This document shows positions 28,200-36,544 of a stretch of DNA of 64,000 nucleotides, piece after piece; within the stretch, counting starts at the first letter, position 1, and every line of letters begins with the position of its first letter. The notes beneath the pieces are model-generated. The model saw nothing but the letters and a program-made list of their open reading frames with translations, did not search any database and was not told the DNA's origin. The DNA lies in contig USLK01000002.1 of the NCBI GenBank assembly GCA_900555555.1, forward strand, positions 40,832 through 104,831. The letters run 5' to 3'. Position numbers and translations under genes: made by a program. This stretch comes from an uncultured Collinsella sp. Lineage in GTDB: Bacteria; Actinomycetota; Coriobacteriia; Coriobacteriales; Coriobacteriaceae.

Positions 28200-28421
28200 A
28201 TGCAGCTATATCTCAAGCTCGCCCTCGGCAACGTGCGTCGCGGCGCACGTGACTACTCGGTGTATTTCGCGACGCCCGACTCCGCGGCATGCACCGCCGG
28301 ATGCTTTGCCGTGGTGTTCGCGGTGAACGCTGTGGACGGCGCGCGCGATATCGCGCGGCGCCCGCTGATCGAGCTCATGACCGCCCGCGCCGTCGAACGC
28401 GTGGTGCTGTCGAGGGTATGA
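28200..28421 (+). pseudogene. Relic of an FtsX/BceB-type ABC permease (N-terminus)
   Basis: The first 25 residues (LYLKLALGNVRRGARDYSVYF) match the N-terminus of FtsX-family permeases of antimicrobial-peptide ABC transporters. The homology then stops and a rearranged tail ends after 73 residues, where the family has 600 or more. GGAAGG precedes the ATG 28200. No membrane domain remains, so it cannot be a working permease. Confidence 0.7.
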
Positions 28422-28462
28422 TTGTCGGACTATGTCACTCCGCGTGACGGGAGGTCCGTCTC

Positions 28463-28681
28463 ATGATCTGGTTCACATCGGACACGCACTTCGGCCATGC
28501 CAACGTGCTGCATTTCACCGATCGCCCGTTCGGCGATATCGCGCATATGGATCGCGCGCTCATCAACTCGATTAACGGGCGCGTGGCGCCCACCGACGAC
28601 CTGTACATCCTCGGTGATTTCTCGTATCAGATGACCGCGGTCGAGGCGGTGGCGCTGCGGGAGCTCGGACTCGGACGCTAG
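28463..28681 (+). pseudogene. Truncated calcineurin-like metallophosphoesterase
   Basis: A 72-residue fragment with the first two metal motifs, SDTHFGH and LGDFSY. The family needs further downstream motifs (GNHD and GHTH), which are absent: the frame ends in LRELGLGR and a stop. It is an N-terminal relic next to the FtsX relic, probably the scar of a deletion. Confidence 0.75.
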
Positions 28682-28736
28682 TACCACGCGGAGCACCGGC
28701 CTTCACCGCGGCCTTCGCTTCGAATGCATGGGACTT

Positions 28737-28773
28737 CAACCTCAAATTAGGGACAGTCCCTCATTTGAGGTTG
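28737..28773. repeat. Palindromic dispersed repeat, copy 1 (GGGACAGTCCC core)
   Basis: CAACCTCAAAT and ATTTGAGGTTG arms enclose TAGGGACAGTCCCTC. It lies between the metallophosphoesterase relic and pyrG. It is one of a family of similar elements at 34.3, 35.4 (two), 46.1 and 59.2 kb. Confidence 0.85.
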
Positions 28774-28904
28774 AGAGGGGCAATCGTTTCAAGTTCATGA
28801 ATTCGTCATACTCCCAATCGTCATGGTAGGCAGGTGGTACACTGAAATCCCGTGGAAGCGCCGGACTCCGGTGCAGATTTCGACGGGAAGCGTAGGTAAA
28901 CACC

Positions 28905-30512
28905 ATGACAAAGCATATATTCGTGACCGGCGGCGTGGTCAGCTCGCTGGGCAAGGGCATCACCGCGGCATCGCTGGGGCGTCTGCTCAAGTCGCGCGGC
29001 TACCGGGTGACCATGCAGAAGGCCGATCCGTATCTCAACGTGGACCCGGGTACCATGAGCCCGTTCCAGCACGGCGAGGTGTTCGTCACCGAGGACGGCT
29101 ACGAAAGCGATCTCGACCTCGGTCATTACGAGCGCTTCATCGACGAGAACCTCACGCGCGACTCCAACTTCACCACTGGCGCCATCTACCAGGACCTCAT
29201 CGCGCGCGAGCGCCGCGGCGATTTCCTCGGCGGCACGGTGCAGGTCATCCCGCACGTGACGAACGCCATCAAGGCCAAGTTCCGCGGCGTCGAGGAGCAG
29301 ACGGACGCCGACGTGGTCATCACCGAGCTCGGCGGCACGATCGGCGACATCGAGGGCCAGCCGTTCGTCGAGGCCATCCGTCAGTACAAGAAGGACGCCG
29401 GCGCCGAGAACGTCTGCTACATCCACGTTTCGCTCGTGCCCTATATCGCGGCGGCCCACGAGGTGAAGACCAAGCCCACGCAGCACTCCGTCAAGGAGCT
29501 GCGGAGCTTCGGCATCCAGCCCGACATCATCGTGCTGCGCAGCGACCACCACATCGACGACGATGTGCGCGCCAAGATCGCCTCGTTCACCGACGTGGAC
29601 ATGGATTGCGTGTTCACCTGCGAAGACGCCCCGTCCATCTACGATGTGCCGCGCATGATGGCCGAGCAGGATTTCGACCTGCGCGTCTGCGAGCGTCTGG
29701 GGCTCGATCCACGCGAGCGCGACATGGCGGATTGGGAGAGGTTCCTCGCCGAGAAGGACCATGCGGAAAACGAGGGCGACCCCGTGAAGATCGCGCTTGT
29801 GGGCAAGTACACCCAGCTGCCCGACGCGTACCTCTCCGTCATCGAGGCGCTGCACCACGCGGGCACGCACCTGGGCAAGCACGTGGGGGTCGAGCTCGTC
29901 GACGGCGAGGCGCTTTCCGATGACAACGCCGAGCAGGTGCTGGGCGACGCGTCGGGCATCCTCGTGCCGGGCGGCTTCGGCAAGCGCGCCTTCGACGGCA
30001 AGATCGCCGCGGCCCGCTACGCGCGCGAGCACCGGGTGCCGTATCTGGGCATCTGCCTGGGGATGCAGATCGCCGTGTGCGAGTTCGCGCGCGACGTGCT
30101 TGGCTATGCGGACGCGAGCTCGTCCGAGTTCGACCCGCAGTGCGCGCACGCCGTCATCGATCTGCTCGATGAGCAGGAGGGCGTGACCGAGAAGGGCGGC
30201 ACCATGCGTCTGGGCGCGTATCCGTGCGCGCTTGTCGAAGGCACGCTTGCGGCGGAGGCGTATGGTGAGCCGCTGGTGCAGGAGCGCCATCGTCATCGTT
30301 ACGAGTTCAACAGCGCGTACCGCGAGGAACTGGAGGCGGCCGGCTTGGTCGTGTCCGGCACGAGCCCGGATGGCGAGCTGGTCGAGATGGTCGAGCTGCG
30401 CCGCGACCTGCATCCGTGGTTCGTCGCCACGCAGGCGCACCCCGAGTTCAAGAGCCGCCCCACGCGTCCGCACCCGCTGTTCCGTGAGTTCGTCCGCGCG
30501 GCTGCGGAGTAA
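28905..30512 (+). CDS. pyrG: CTP synthase
   Basis: A 535-residue enzyme making CTP from UTP, ATP and glutamine. The N-terminal synthase domain begins KHIFVTGGVVSSLGKGI (nucleotide loop), followed by KADPYLNVDPGTMSP and LTRDSNFTTG. The C-terminal glutamine amidotransferase has Cys384 in GICLGMQ and the His-Glu pair in AHPEFKSRPTRPHP. It is complete. A strong ribosome binding site is not obvious before ATG 28905. It stands alone, with relics upstream and a perfect hairpin downstream. Confidence 0.97.
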   Translation: MTKHIFVTGGVVSSLGKGITAASLGRLLKSRGYRVTMQKADPYLNVDPGTMSPFQHGEVFVTEDGYESDLDLGHYERFIDENLTRDSNFTTGAIYQDLIARERRGDFLGGTVQVIPHVTNAIKAKFRGVEEQTDADVVITELGGTIGDIEGQPFVEAIRQYKKDAGAENVCYIHVSLVPYIAAAHEVKTKPTQHSVKELRSFGIQPDIIVLRSDHHIDDDVRAKIASFTDVDMDCVFTCEDAPSIYDVPRMMAEQDFDLRVCERLGLDPRERDMADWERFLAEKDHAENEGDPVKIALVGKYTQLPDAYLSVIEALHHAGTHLGKHVGVELVDGEALSDDNAEQVLGDASGILVPGGFGKRAFDGKIAAARYAREHRVPYLGICLGMQIAVCEFARDVLGYADASSSEFDPQCAHAVIDLLDEQEGVTEKGGTMRLGAYPCALVEGTLAAEAYGEPLVQERHRHRYEFNSAYREELEAAGLVVSGTSPDGELVEMVELRRDLHPWFVATQAHPEFKSRPTRPHPLFREFVRAAAE

Positions 30513-30519
30513 GCGGGTT

Positions 30520-30567
30520 TTGGCCCCACTTCGATTTTGGGCAAACGCCTGATCGAAGTGGGGCCAA
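30520..30567 (+). terminator. Perfect 16-bp hairpin after pyrG
   Basis: TTGGCCCCACTTCGAT (30520-30535) and ATCGAAGTGGGGCCAA (30552-30567) are exact complements with a 16-base loop. It starts eight bases after the pyrG stop. There is no T run on the plus strand, so it may be a dispersed palindrome used as a terminator. Confidence 0.6.
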
Positions 30568-30649
30568 TGTAAGGCCGCGTTCCCCTCAAGGTGTTTTGTG
30601 GCTTGGTTTTGGCTGGGGGATGCATGGGTGGCGATGGCACGTTGCGATG

Positions 30650-30799
30650 TGCTGCAATAATCCCTTAGGGTAAAATGCGACAGCACAGGGTATATCTGAT
30701 ATGCGATTTCTCCTTCTCGTCAACTGCGGTTTTGCCACTGGGTGGGCTCGTAAAAGTACTCGAGAATAAGCGCTTTTACTGCAAGGGATTATTTCAGCA
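30650..30799. mobile_element. MITE-like 150-bp element with 17-bp terminal inverted repeats
   Basis: TGCTGCAATAATCCCTT at 30650-30666 faces AAGGGATTATTTCAGCA at 30783-30799 (16 of 17 matches). Inside, GGTAAAATGCG near the left arm and GCGCTTTTAC near the right arm extend the symmetry imperfectly. No protein is coded. No clear target duplication was seen. Confidence 0.5.
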
Positions 30800-30854
30800 T
30801 CAGTCAAGTTCGCGGCATCGGTCAGATGCGATGACTGTGGCACATGCCCCCGAC

Positions 30855-32056
30855 TCACGCCTCCCGCATGCGCAGGCGGGAGGCGACGAGCCCCGCAGAT
30901 GTGATGGCGACGGTGAAAAGTACGATGATGCCGAGGTCGATCCCAATGGTGCCGAGAAGTTGCGGCGTTACCCTGGGCGCCTCGAGCGCGCGAGTCACGG
31001 CGTCGTACATCCAGAAGGTGGGGGGAGCCTCGCTGCGGCTTGGACGCCGTGACCCATCAGCGACAGCGGGACCCATGCTCCTCCCAAAAACGACATGACC
31101 ATGCCGCCGAGGTTGGCGATGGCGTTGAGCGCCTCCTCGCGCAGGCCACATTGCGTGAGCGTATAGGCGAGCGAAAGCGGGACCATCGAGAACACGAGGA
31201 ACGAGGTAAGAGCAAGACAGATCTGAGGTGCGATCTGAGCAAAGGTCGCTGTCGCTCCGGACGTCACGATACCCACGGTGGCAACCCAGGCGCATACGCC
31301 GAGCGTCAGCACGGCGCACCCGGCGATGCTCTCGGCACCCGTGCGCCAACTGCTTACCGCCGACGCGAGCTGCCTGTTACGCACTCCGGGTTTGCTCATC
31401 GCCGCAAGGACGACGCCGGCGATGACGACAACGGACGAGGTCACCGTGTAGGAGCTAAAGGTGAGGTAGAACGCCAGGCGCGATGCGGCTGTATCTTCTT
31501 GTGTTGCCTCGATGACCTCGACGTTCGCGTCGAGGTCATCGAGATCCCGAACGTTTGCCAGGATTTGCTCCACGTCCGCTCGCGGGTCTATGGCCGCCTG
31601 GGAGGCGACGAGCGAGGCCAAGCGGCTCGCCCGCTGACTCGCCATCGCCGTCGCCTGCATGTCGCTTCCCGTCGCGACCTCGAGGGCGGGCAGCTCGCGT
31701 CCGGAACGCGCCGAGTCGATCAGATCGTCGCCAAACCCCGCGGGGGCTATGAGCACCGCATCGACGTGGTCGGAGGCGAGGGCGTCTTGGAGCGCCACCT
31801 CCTCGTCTTCGCAGGGTACGAGCCCATCGGTCCGGGCAAGGGCTTTTTCTACCCCGCGCGAAACGGCCGAGTCGTCGCGGTCGATCCACGCGATCCGGGT
31901 TCTGGCGCCCTCGGTGCCGGCGGTCTCGCTTGCATGCGCTCCGCCATCCACCTCTCCCATAAGGGCAACGCCCATCACGGACAGAAAACCGATGTAGATC
32001 ACGAGGTATATCGGGTGCCTGAGGGCGATGGTGAGCGCTCGTTTAGCGATGTTCAT
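30855..32056 (-). pseudogene. ABC-2 type permease, frameshifted at a poly-G run
   Basis: The frame runs from ATG 32056 through an N-terminal membrane segment, a long extracytoplasmic loop and several C-terminal membrane segments, then leaves frame at the six G's at 31020-31025 and stops at 30995. A neighbouring frame restores the expected end (PPTFWMYDAV ... ITSAGLVASRLRMREA, stop at 30855). One more G would give a full protein of about 400 residues. It overlaps the upstream permease gene by 14 bases. Whether the shift is real, phase-variable or a sequencing error cannot be told here. Confidence 0.8.
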
Positions 32057-33311
32057 GCGCGGACCTCCTCAAGAGCCACGTCGCCCCCGCCAGCAGCGCA
32101 ACGGCGATACCGCAGCAGGCAAGAAGGCGAAGCGTAAACGGGGCGAGCGTGTCGTAGTAATAGACGCTGTAGAACATGTCTCGGATCAAGCAGACCGGGT
32201 TGAGCCAAGCCGCCGCGGGAAGCGCGCGCGTCACGGTGTCGGCGATCTTCATGGCGGGCTCGCCGTAGAGGCCGGCGAAGAGCGACAGCAGGCATGTCAC
32301 CGCCGTGAGCAGGCCGCTGCGCGAATCTTTCTCGAGCTTGCCGGGAAGCGCGCCCACCACGGCGCCGACGCCACAGGAAAGCAGGCTTGCGGCTATGATC
32401 CCCGCAAGGCAGAGCGCCTCCCGTCCGCCGAAGTTGATATGGGCGGTAAGGCAGATGTAACCGAACGCGATGGCGAGAAACGCGCTGGAGACCGTCCAGC
32501 ATGCGCTTACGGTAGGGACGAGCAGCCGCATGCGACTCGTGCCGGAGACGGCCCGACGGGCACCCTCTGCGGATGCCATGGGCTGCAGGCGCCACACGTG
32601 TTCCTCGGCGAGCTGGGCGGCGAACATCGAGGCCATGCCGAGCAACGCGTAGTAGTAAGTCACCATGGCGTCGGGCTGGGCGTGCGTGAGGGAGACCTCG
32701 CGCACAGGGACATCGAGCGAGAGCGCCCGCTCGACCGATTCGGCATCTGCAAGCGCCGCGGGGTTGCTTGCGGTGACCTGCTGGATGAGTGCTTCGCTCT
32801 GGAGGTAGCTCGTCACGATGGACTCGATGATCGAGCGATTCGCGTCGTGGGATATAGCGTCGGCGGAGCCGTTGCCAGCGGGGGCGAGGATCACATGGGG
32901 AGCCGGCGCGGCTTCGTTTGTCACTGCGGATGCGGTGGATGCGTCTGCATCATTGCCCTTTTCGAGGGCTGTTTTCTCGCCGTGGTCGATAGCTTCGACC
33001 AGGTACGCGCCTTCGACCTTACCTTGTTCAAGCAGATCGCGCGCCTCCTGCTCGCTTGCGACGGCATGCAGCGCGATGAGGGGCTCATCGGCTTCCGCCA
33101 GCGTTTCGACCACGGCCGAGAACGGCGACGCGTTCCAGGAATCGTCAGCCACCACCGCCACATCGACCGCCTCGATGGAGGTCGTCGCGCGCATGGGCTC
33201 GAACATGAAGTTGAAGACCGTGGCGAGGATGATGGGAAAGATGAGCGTCCATACGACGGCGCTCGGCGTGAGCAAGAGCCTGTGCACCGTCGTTTTGAAG
33301 GTAGTCCACAT
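32043..33311 (-). CDS. ABC-2 type exporter permease
   Basis: A 422-residue permease. One hydrophobic segment lies near residues 15-35 (TLIFPIILATVFNFMF), then a large extracytoplasmic domain of about 180 residues, then five or six membrane segments including MVTYYYALLGMASMFAAQLAEE. This is the ABC2_membrane_3 layout. It lies between its ATPase gene (10 bases upstream) and a second permease. The substrate is unknown; drugs or peptides are usual for the family. Confidence 0.85.
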   Translation of the reverse strand: MWTTFKTTVHRLLLTPSAVVWTLIFPIILATVFNFMFEPMRATTSIEAVDVAVVADDSWNASPFSAVVETLAEADEPLIALHAVASEQEARDLLEQGKVEGAYLVEAIDHGEKTALEKGNDADASTASAVTNEAAPAPHVILAPAGNGSADAISHDANRSIIESIVTSYLQSEALIQQVTASNPAALADAESVERALSLDVPVREVSLTHAQPDAMVTYYYALLGMASMFAAQLAEEHVWRLQPMASAEGARRAVSGTSRMRLLVPTVSACWTVSSAFLAIAFGYICLTAHINFGGREALCLAGIIAASLLSCGVGAVVGALPGKLEKDSRSGLLTAVTCLLSLFAGLYGEPAMKIADTVTRALPAAAWLNPVCLIRDMFYSVYYYDTLAPFTLRLLACCGIAVALLAGATWLLRRSAHEHR

Positions 33312-33320
33312 ATTCGCCCC

Positions 33321-34307
33321 TTAGTCGCGCAGCTCGCGGCCGGTGATTTCGAGGAACACATCGTTCAGGGTGGGCGGGGCGCACGTGATGCGGCCCAGGC
33401 GCGCCTTGCCCGCGCGCAGAGCTGCGAGCACGTCGGTGAGGTTGTGCTCGCTCGCCTCGCACGAGACGGTGAGTAGGTTGCCATCGTGCGCGACGTCGAT
33501 CACATGGGGAAGCGCACGCAGGCGTTCGAGCTCACGTTCCGGAATCGCGGGAGGTGTAGGGGCGGCATCGCGTACGGCCCCGCGACGCCCCTTCGCTCCT
33601 TCCAGCTCCACCACGATGCGCTCTCCCGTGCGAATCGAGCGCTTGAGCTCGTCGCAGGTGCCCTGGGCGAGAGCGCGGCCGTGATCCATGATCATCACGC
33701 GGTCGCAGATCTGCTCGACCTCTTCCATGTAATGGCTCGTGTACACCACGGTCGCCCCCTCGGCGCGCAGGCGTTGGATGCCGACGAGAATGGCGTTGCG
33801 GCTCTGCGGGTCGACCGCCACGGTTGGTTCGTCGAAGAAGATCAGCTCGGGTTTGTGTGCAATGCCGCAGGCGATGTTGAGACGGCGCAGCAGGCCGCCC
33901 GACAGCTTCCCAGGGCGGAAGCGCGCGAATTCCTCGAGTCCCACGAACTCGATCGCCTCTTCGACCAACGCCCGCCGCTGCGTGCGGTCGCCTATGTAGA
34001 GCGAGCAGAAGTAGTCGATGTTCTCCCGCACGGTGAGCTCATCGAAGACGGCCACCTGCTGCGGCACGATGCCGATACGGCGCTTGAGGTCGTAGCGGGT
34101 GGGTGCCATCGGCTCGCCGAATAGCCGGATGCTGCCTCGGTCGTAGGAGAGTAGGCTGAGCATGCAGTTGATGCTCGTGGTTTTGCCCGATCCATTGGGC
34201 CCCAGCAGGCCGAAGATCTCGCCCGCGGCGACGTGCAGGTCGAAGTGATCGAGCGCGAGCAGCTCGCCGTAGCGCTTGACGAGCCCGTCGACGGCGATGA
34301 TGTCCAT
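33321..34307 (-). CDS. ABC exporter ATPase
   Basis: A 328-residue ATPase. Walker A is GPNGSGKTT, Q-loop PQQVAVFDE, signature LSGGLLRRLNIA, Walker B LIFFDEPTVAVDP, and switch His in YTSHYMEE. A C-terminal DrrA-type extension follows, ending PTLNDVFLEITGREL. The start ATG 34307 follows GGAGGAA. It is the first gene of a three-gene exporter operon and is divergent from the membrane LuxR regulator at 34537, which is a plausible regulator. Confidence 0.92.
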   Translation of the reverse strand: MDIIAVDGLVKRYGELLALDHFDLHVAAGEIFGLLGPNGSGKTTSINCMLSLLSYDRGSIRLFGEPMAPTRYDLKRRIGIVPQQVAVFDELTVRENIDYFCSLYIGDRTQRRALVEEAIEFVGLEEFARFRPGKLSGGLLRRLNIACGIAHKPELIFFDEPTVAVDPQSRNAILVGIQRLRAEGATVVYTSHYMEEVEQICDRVMIMDHGRALAQGTCDELKRSIRTGERIVVELEGAKGRRGAVRDAAPTPPAIPERELERLRALPHVIDVAHDGNLLTVSCEASEHNLTDVLAALRAGKARLGRITCAPPTLNDVFLEITGRELRD

Positions 34308-34323
34308 TGCTTCCTCCATTCCA

Positions 34324-34353
34324 CCTCAGTTTAGGGACAGGCACTGAATTGAG
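34324..34353. repeat. Dispersed repeat, copy 2 (GGGACAGGCAC core)
   Basis: Arms CCTCAGTT and AATTGAG enclose TAGGGACAGGCACTG. It lies in the gap between the exporter ATPase and the LuxR gene. Confidence 0.7.
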
Positions 34354-34398
34354 CGGCCGTTCGCCACGCGCATTGCGGCTGGAGTCGAGCCTAAGATC

Positions 34399-34421
34399 GG
34401 TACCTGTCCTCAAATTGAGGT
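34399..34421. repeat. Partial copy of the dispersed repeat
   Basis: GGTACCTGTCCTCAAATTGAGGT carries the CCTGTCC core and one arm pair, CTCAAATTGAG, but lacks the usual full-length spacing. Confidence 0.5.
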
Positions 34422-34536
34422 CGTTGGGTGCGGTCATGTTGGGAACATGGTGCCTGACGGGCGGAAATGACGGTAGTGACATTTGTCACGACTTGGTTTT
34501 ACCTGCCGTGTCTTGCTTTTGCTACCATGGGGAGCC

Positions 34537-35364
34537 ATGGAGAGAATCATCGACATAGTGTTGGTGCTCGTCGCGTGCGTGCTGTTCCGCGTTGCCGCCG
34601 GGGTCGTGGGCGCGGCGTCGGCCGTTGCGGGACTCGCGGGGGATGCACTTGCTGTCCCGACGGTCGTCTGCCTGCTCGTGGCGATCATCGCGGTGCTGAC
34701 ATGCGAGTGGGCGCGGGGGAAGTGGCGCGTGCTTGGCCCGGTGGCGTATTGCGTTGTGAGTTCGTTTGTTCCGGAGGGGCTATTTCTGCTTCCCGCCGTT
34801 GTGTACGAGTTGCTCCAATTCGCGCGGGAGCCGCTGCCGTGGCGCGCGGTGCCGATTGCTTTGCTATTGCCCGCCGCGCGCCTGGTGGTCGCGCCATGTG
34901 TTTCTGGGACGGAGCTTGCGTGCGTGGGTGCTCTGTCTGCGTTGGTGGGGCTGTTGTCCTGGCGGACGAGCATGCTGCTTGCCCAGCGCGACTTGCGGCA
35001 CCGGACCCGGGACGAGTTTCGCGCGCACGAGCTGTTCGGCGCGGAGGGATCGAGCGGTGTCGTGGCGGCGGATGGTTGTTCGGAGCCTAGCGCGGATGCG
35101 GTATCCGAGTGCGCCGTAGCTGACGTTGATGCTGCCGCGCGCTCGCCCGAAGGGCGCTGTCGTGCTGCCTTTTCGGAGTTGACCGAGCGCGAATACGAGT
35201 TGGTGCGCTTGGTTGCCGAGGGTCTGGACAACCATGAGATCTCCGCCGCCGCGTTCATCAGCGAAGGCACGGTGCGCAATCGGATCAGTTCCGTTCTGCA
35301 AAAGACCGGGCACAAAAACCGCACCCAGCTTGCCGTCGCCTGGTGGCAAGCACGCGAGCGGTAG
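34537..35364 (+). CDS. Membrane-anchored LuxR-type regulator
   Basis: A 275-residue protein. The first 150 residues hold about five hydrophobic segments; LAQRDLRHRTRDEFRAHELF next resembles the juxtamembrane helix of NarL-system kinases. The end (residues about 210-272) is a LuxR/GerE helix-turn-helix: FSELTEREYELVRLVAEGLDNHEISAAAFISEGTVRNRISSVLQKTG. No receiver or kinase domain is present. GGGGAG precedes the ATG. It is divergent from the ABC exporter operon. Such one-component membrane LuxR regulators are expanded in Coriobacteriia; the stimulus is unknown. Confidence 0.82.
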   Translation: MERIIDIVLVLVACVLFRVAAGVVGAASAVAGLAGDALAVPTVVCLLVAIIAVLTCEWARGKWRVLGPVAYCVVSSFVPEGLFLLPAVVYELLQFAREPLPWRAVPIALLLPAARLVVAPCVSGTELACVGALSALVGLLSWRTSMLLAQRDLRHRTRDEFRAHELFGAEGSSGVVAADGCSEPSADAVSECAVADVDAAARSPEGRCRAAFSELTEREYELVRLVAEGLDNHEISAAAFISEGTVRNRISSVLQKTGHKNRTQLAVAWWQARER

Positions 35365-35395
35365 CCTCAAATTGGGGACAGGCGCTAATTTGAGG
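35365..35395. repeat. Dispersed repeat, copy 3
   Basis: CCTCAAATT (35365-35373) and AATTTGAGG (35387-35395) flank GGGGACAGGCGCT. It starts immediately after the LuxR stop codon and may act as its terminator. Confidence 0.85.
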
Positions 35396-35433
35396 TGAGA
35401 CCGTGCGAGGGATGAGTGTCGGGGCTGCTAAAA

Positions 35434-35464
35434 CCTCAGATTGGTGCCTGTCCCTATTTTGAGG
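35434..35464. repeat. Dispersed repeat, copy 4
   Basis: CCTCAGATT and ATTTTGAGG flank GGTGCCTGTCCCT, the reverse-orientation core. It lies only 38 bases from copy 3. Confidence 0.8.
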
Positions 35465-35530
35465 TGCTCATTTAAGGTGAGACGACGCCTTTCAACGTTT
35501 GGGTGAAATAAAACGAATAGAAGGTCGAAC

Positions 35531-35653
35531 ATGAGTGTCTCAGTAGAGGCACAGCGCGTTGCTATCGCCCGTGCCATCGCTGCAAATCCAGACATCGGTG
35601 TCGAAGCCGGTTGGGGTACACCTCAATCCGCCAGAAGAGCCTCTATAAACTGA
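35531..35653 (+). pseudogene. Micro-relic of an ABC ATPase (signature region)
   Basis: A 40-codon frame whose residues 7-22 (AQRVAIARAIAANPDIG) match the stretch just after the LSGGQ signature of BceA/LolD-type ATPases. Neither Walker motif is present. It is a small scrap and probably not expressed as a working protein, although ATG 35531 has AGAAGG upstream. Confidence 0.6.
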
Positions 35654-35708
35654 TTTCACGATATCGTGATATCATGGGTGAAACTGTTTCAGGGTTAGTA
35701 GGATGCTC

Positions 35709-35966
35709 ATGCCAGTGCTGGCACGGTTTTACGGCATAGTAATTCGCATGTACTTTTTGGGATCGGAGCACAATCCTCCGCATGTCCATGCCATTTATGG
35801 GGGGGAAGACACAGCCGCCTTTGACATCAGATCTGGCGAAAAAATAGACGGTCATCTTCCAAAGCGCGCTGCCTCATTGGTGAAAGAGTAGATGACATTG
35901 CACAAGGATGAGCTTATTGAAATGTGGGAGACCCAAGAATTCAAGAAGCTCGATTCACTTGAATAG
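35709..35966 (+). pseudogene. DUF4160 protein interrupted by an in-frame stop
   Basis: The start PVLARFYGIVIRMYFLGSEHNPPHVHAIYGGE is typical of DUF4160. The frame meets TAG at 35889-35891 after LVKE and then continues in the same frame as MTLHKDELIEMWETQEFKKLDSLE, which is the family's normal C-terminus; a Trp is usual at the stop position. So a single TGG-to-TAG change fits. The DUF2442 gene follows directly, and the two families are commonly paired. Confidence 0.8.
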
Positions 35967-35969
35967 GAG

Positions 35970-36416
35970 ATGCCTGTGTTTCACAAAGTGAAAGAAGTTG
36001 TTCCTTTGCAGGACATGAGGCTATGTGTGCGTTTTGCAAATGGATCGACAAAGGAATATGACGTGGAGAAGCTCGTCTCTCGATTTCCCCAGTTTGCCGC
36101 TTTGGAAGATGAGCACCTCTTTGAGGAAGTGCAAGTTGATGTCGGTGGCTATGGCATCGTTTGGAACGACGATCTCGACCTTTCCTGCGATGAGCTTTGG
36201 AAAAACGGCGTCGACGTGAAGACGCCTTTTGACGGACTCATGGCGTTTTCCGATGCAAATGAGCTTTGGGGCCTGAGCGAGTCTACCCTGCGTAAGGCTG
36301 TGGCATATGGAAAGATAGAAGCGGGGATTGACGCACGTAAATTTGGTAAGCAGTGGGTTGTGACCCAAGAGGCAATGAGGCGAGAGTACGGTAATCCGGT
36401 CGAGGTGCTCCGGTAA
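35970..36416 (+). CDS. DUF2442 protein with C-terminal helix-turn-helix
   Basis: About 148 residues. The first 85 are a DUF2442 domain (FHKVKEVVPLQDMRLCVRFANG, then GGYGIVWNDDLDLSCDELW). The rest has an excisionase-like helix-turn-helix (ANELWGLSESTLRKAVAYGKI ... GKQWVVTQEAMRREYG). ATG 35970 has AGGAG touching it; GTG 35976, six bases after AGGAG, is an alternative start. Paired with DUF4160, it resembles a toxin-antitoxin-like or mobile-element module, with this protein as the DNA-binding part. Function is not established. Confidence 0.75.
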   Translation: MPVFHKVKEVVPLQDMRLCVRFANGSTKEYDVEKLVSRFPQFAALEDEHLFEEVQVDVGGYGIVWNDDLDLSCDELWKNGVDVKTPFDGLMAFSDANELWGLSESTLRKAVAYGKIEAGIDARKFGKQWVVTQEAMRREYGNPVEVLR

Positions 36417-36544
36417 TTTCGATGTGTCGTTATCGCAAGGCGGGGTTTTGGCTTCTGTTGGCCTGAGCAGGGTGGCTCAACGATCGGAGTCACCCTGCTC
36501 AACTTTGCCAAGCTTCTAAGGTCGCTGAGCAACGAGCGGCGCAG

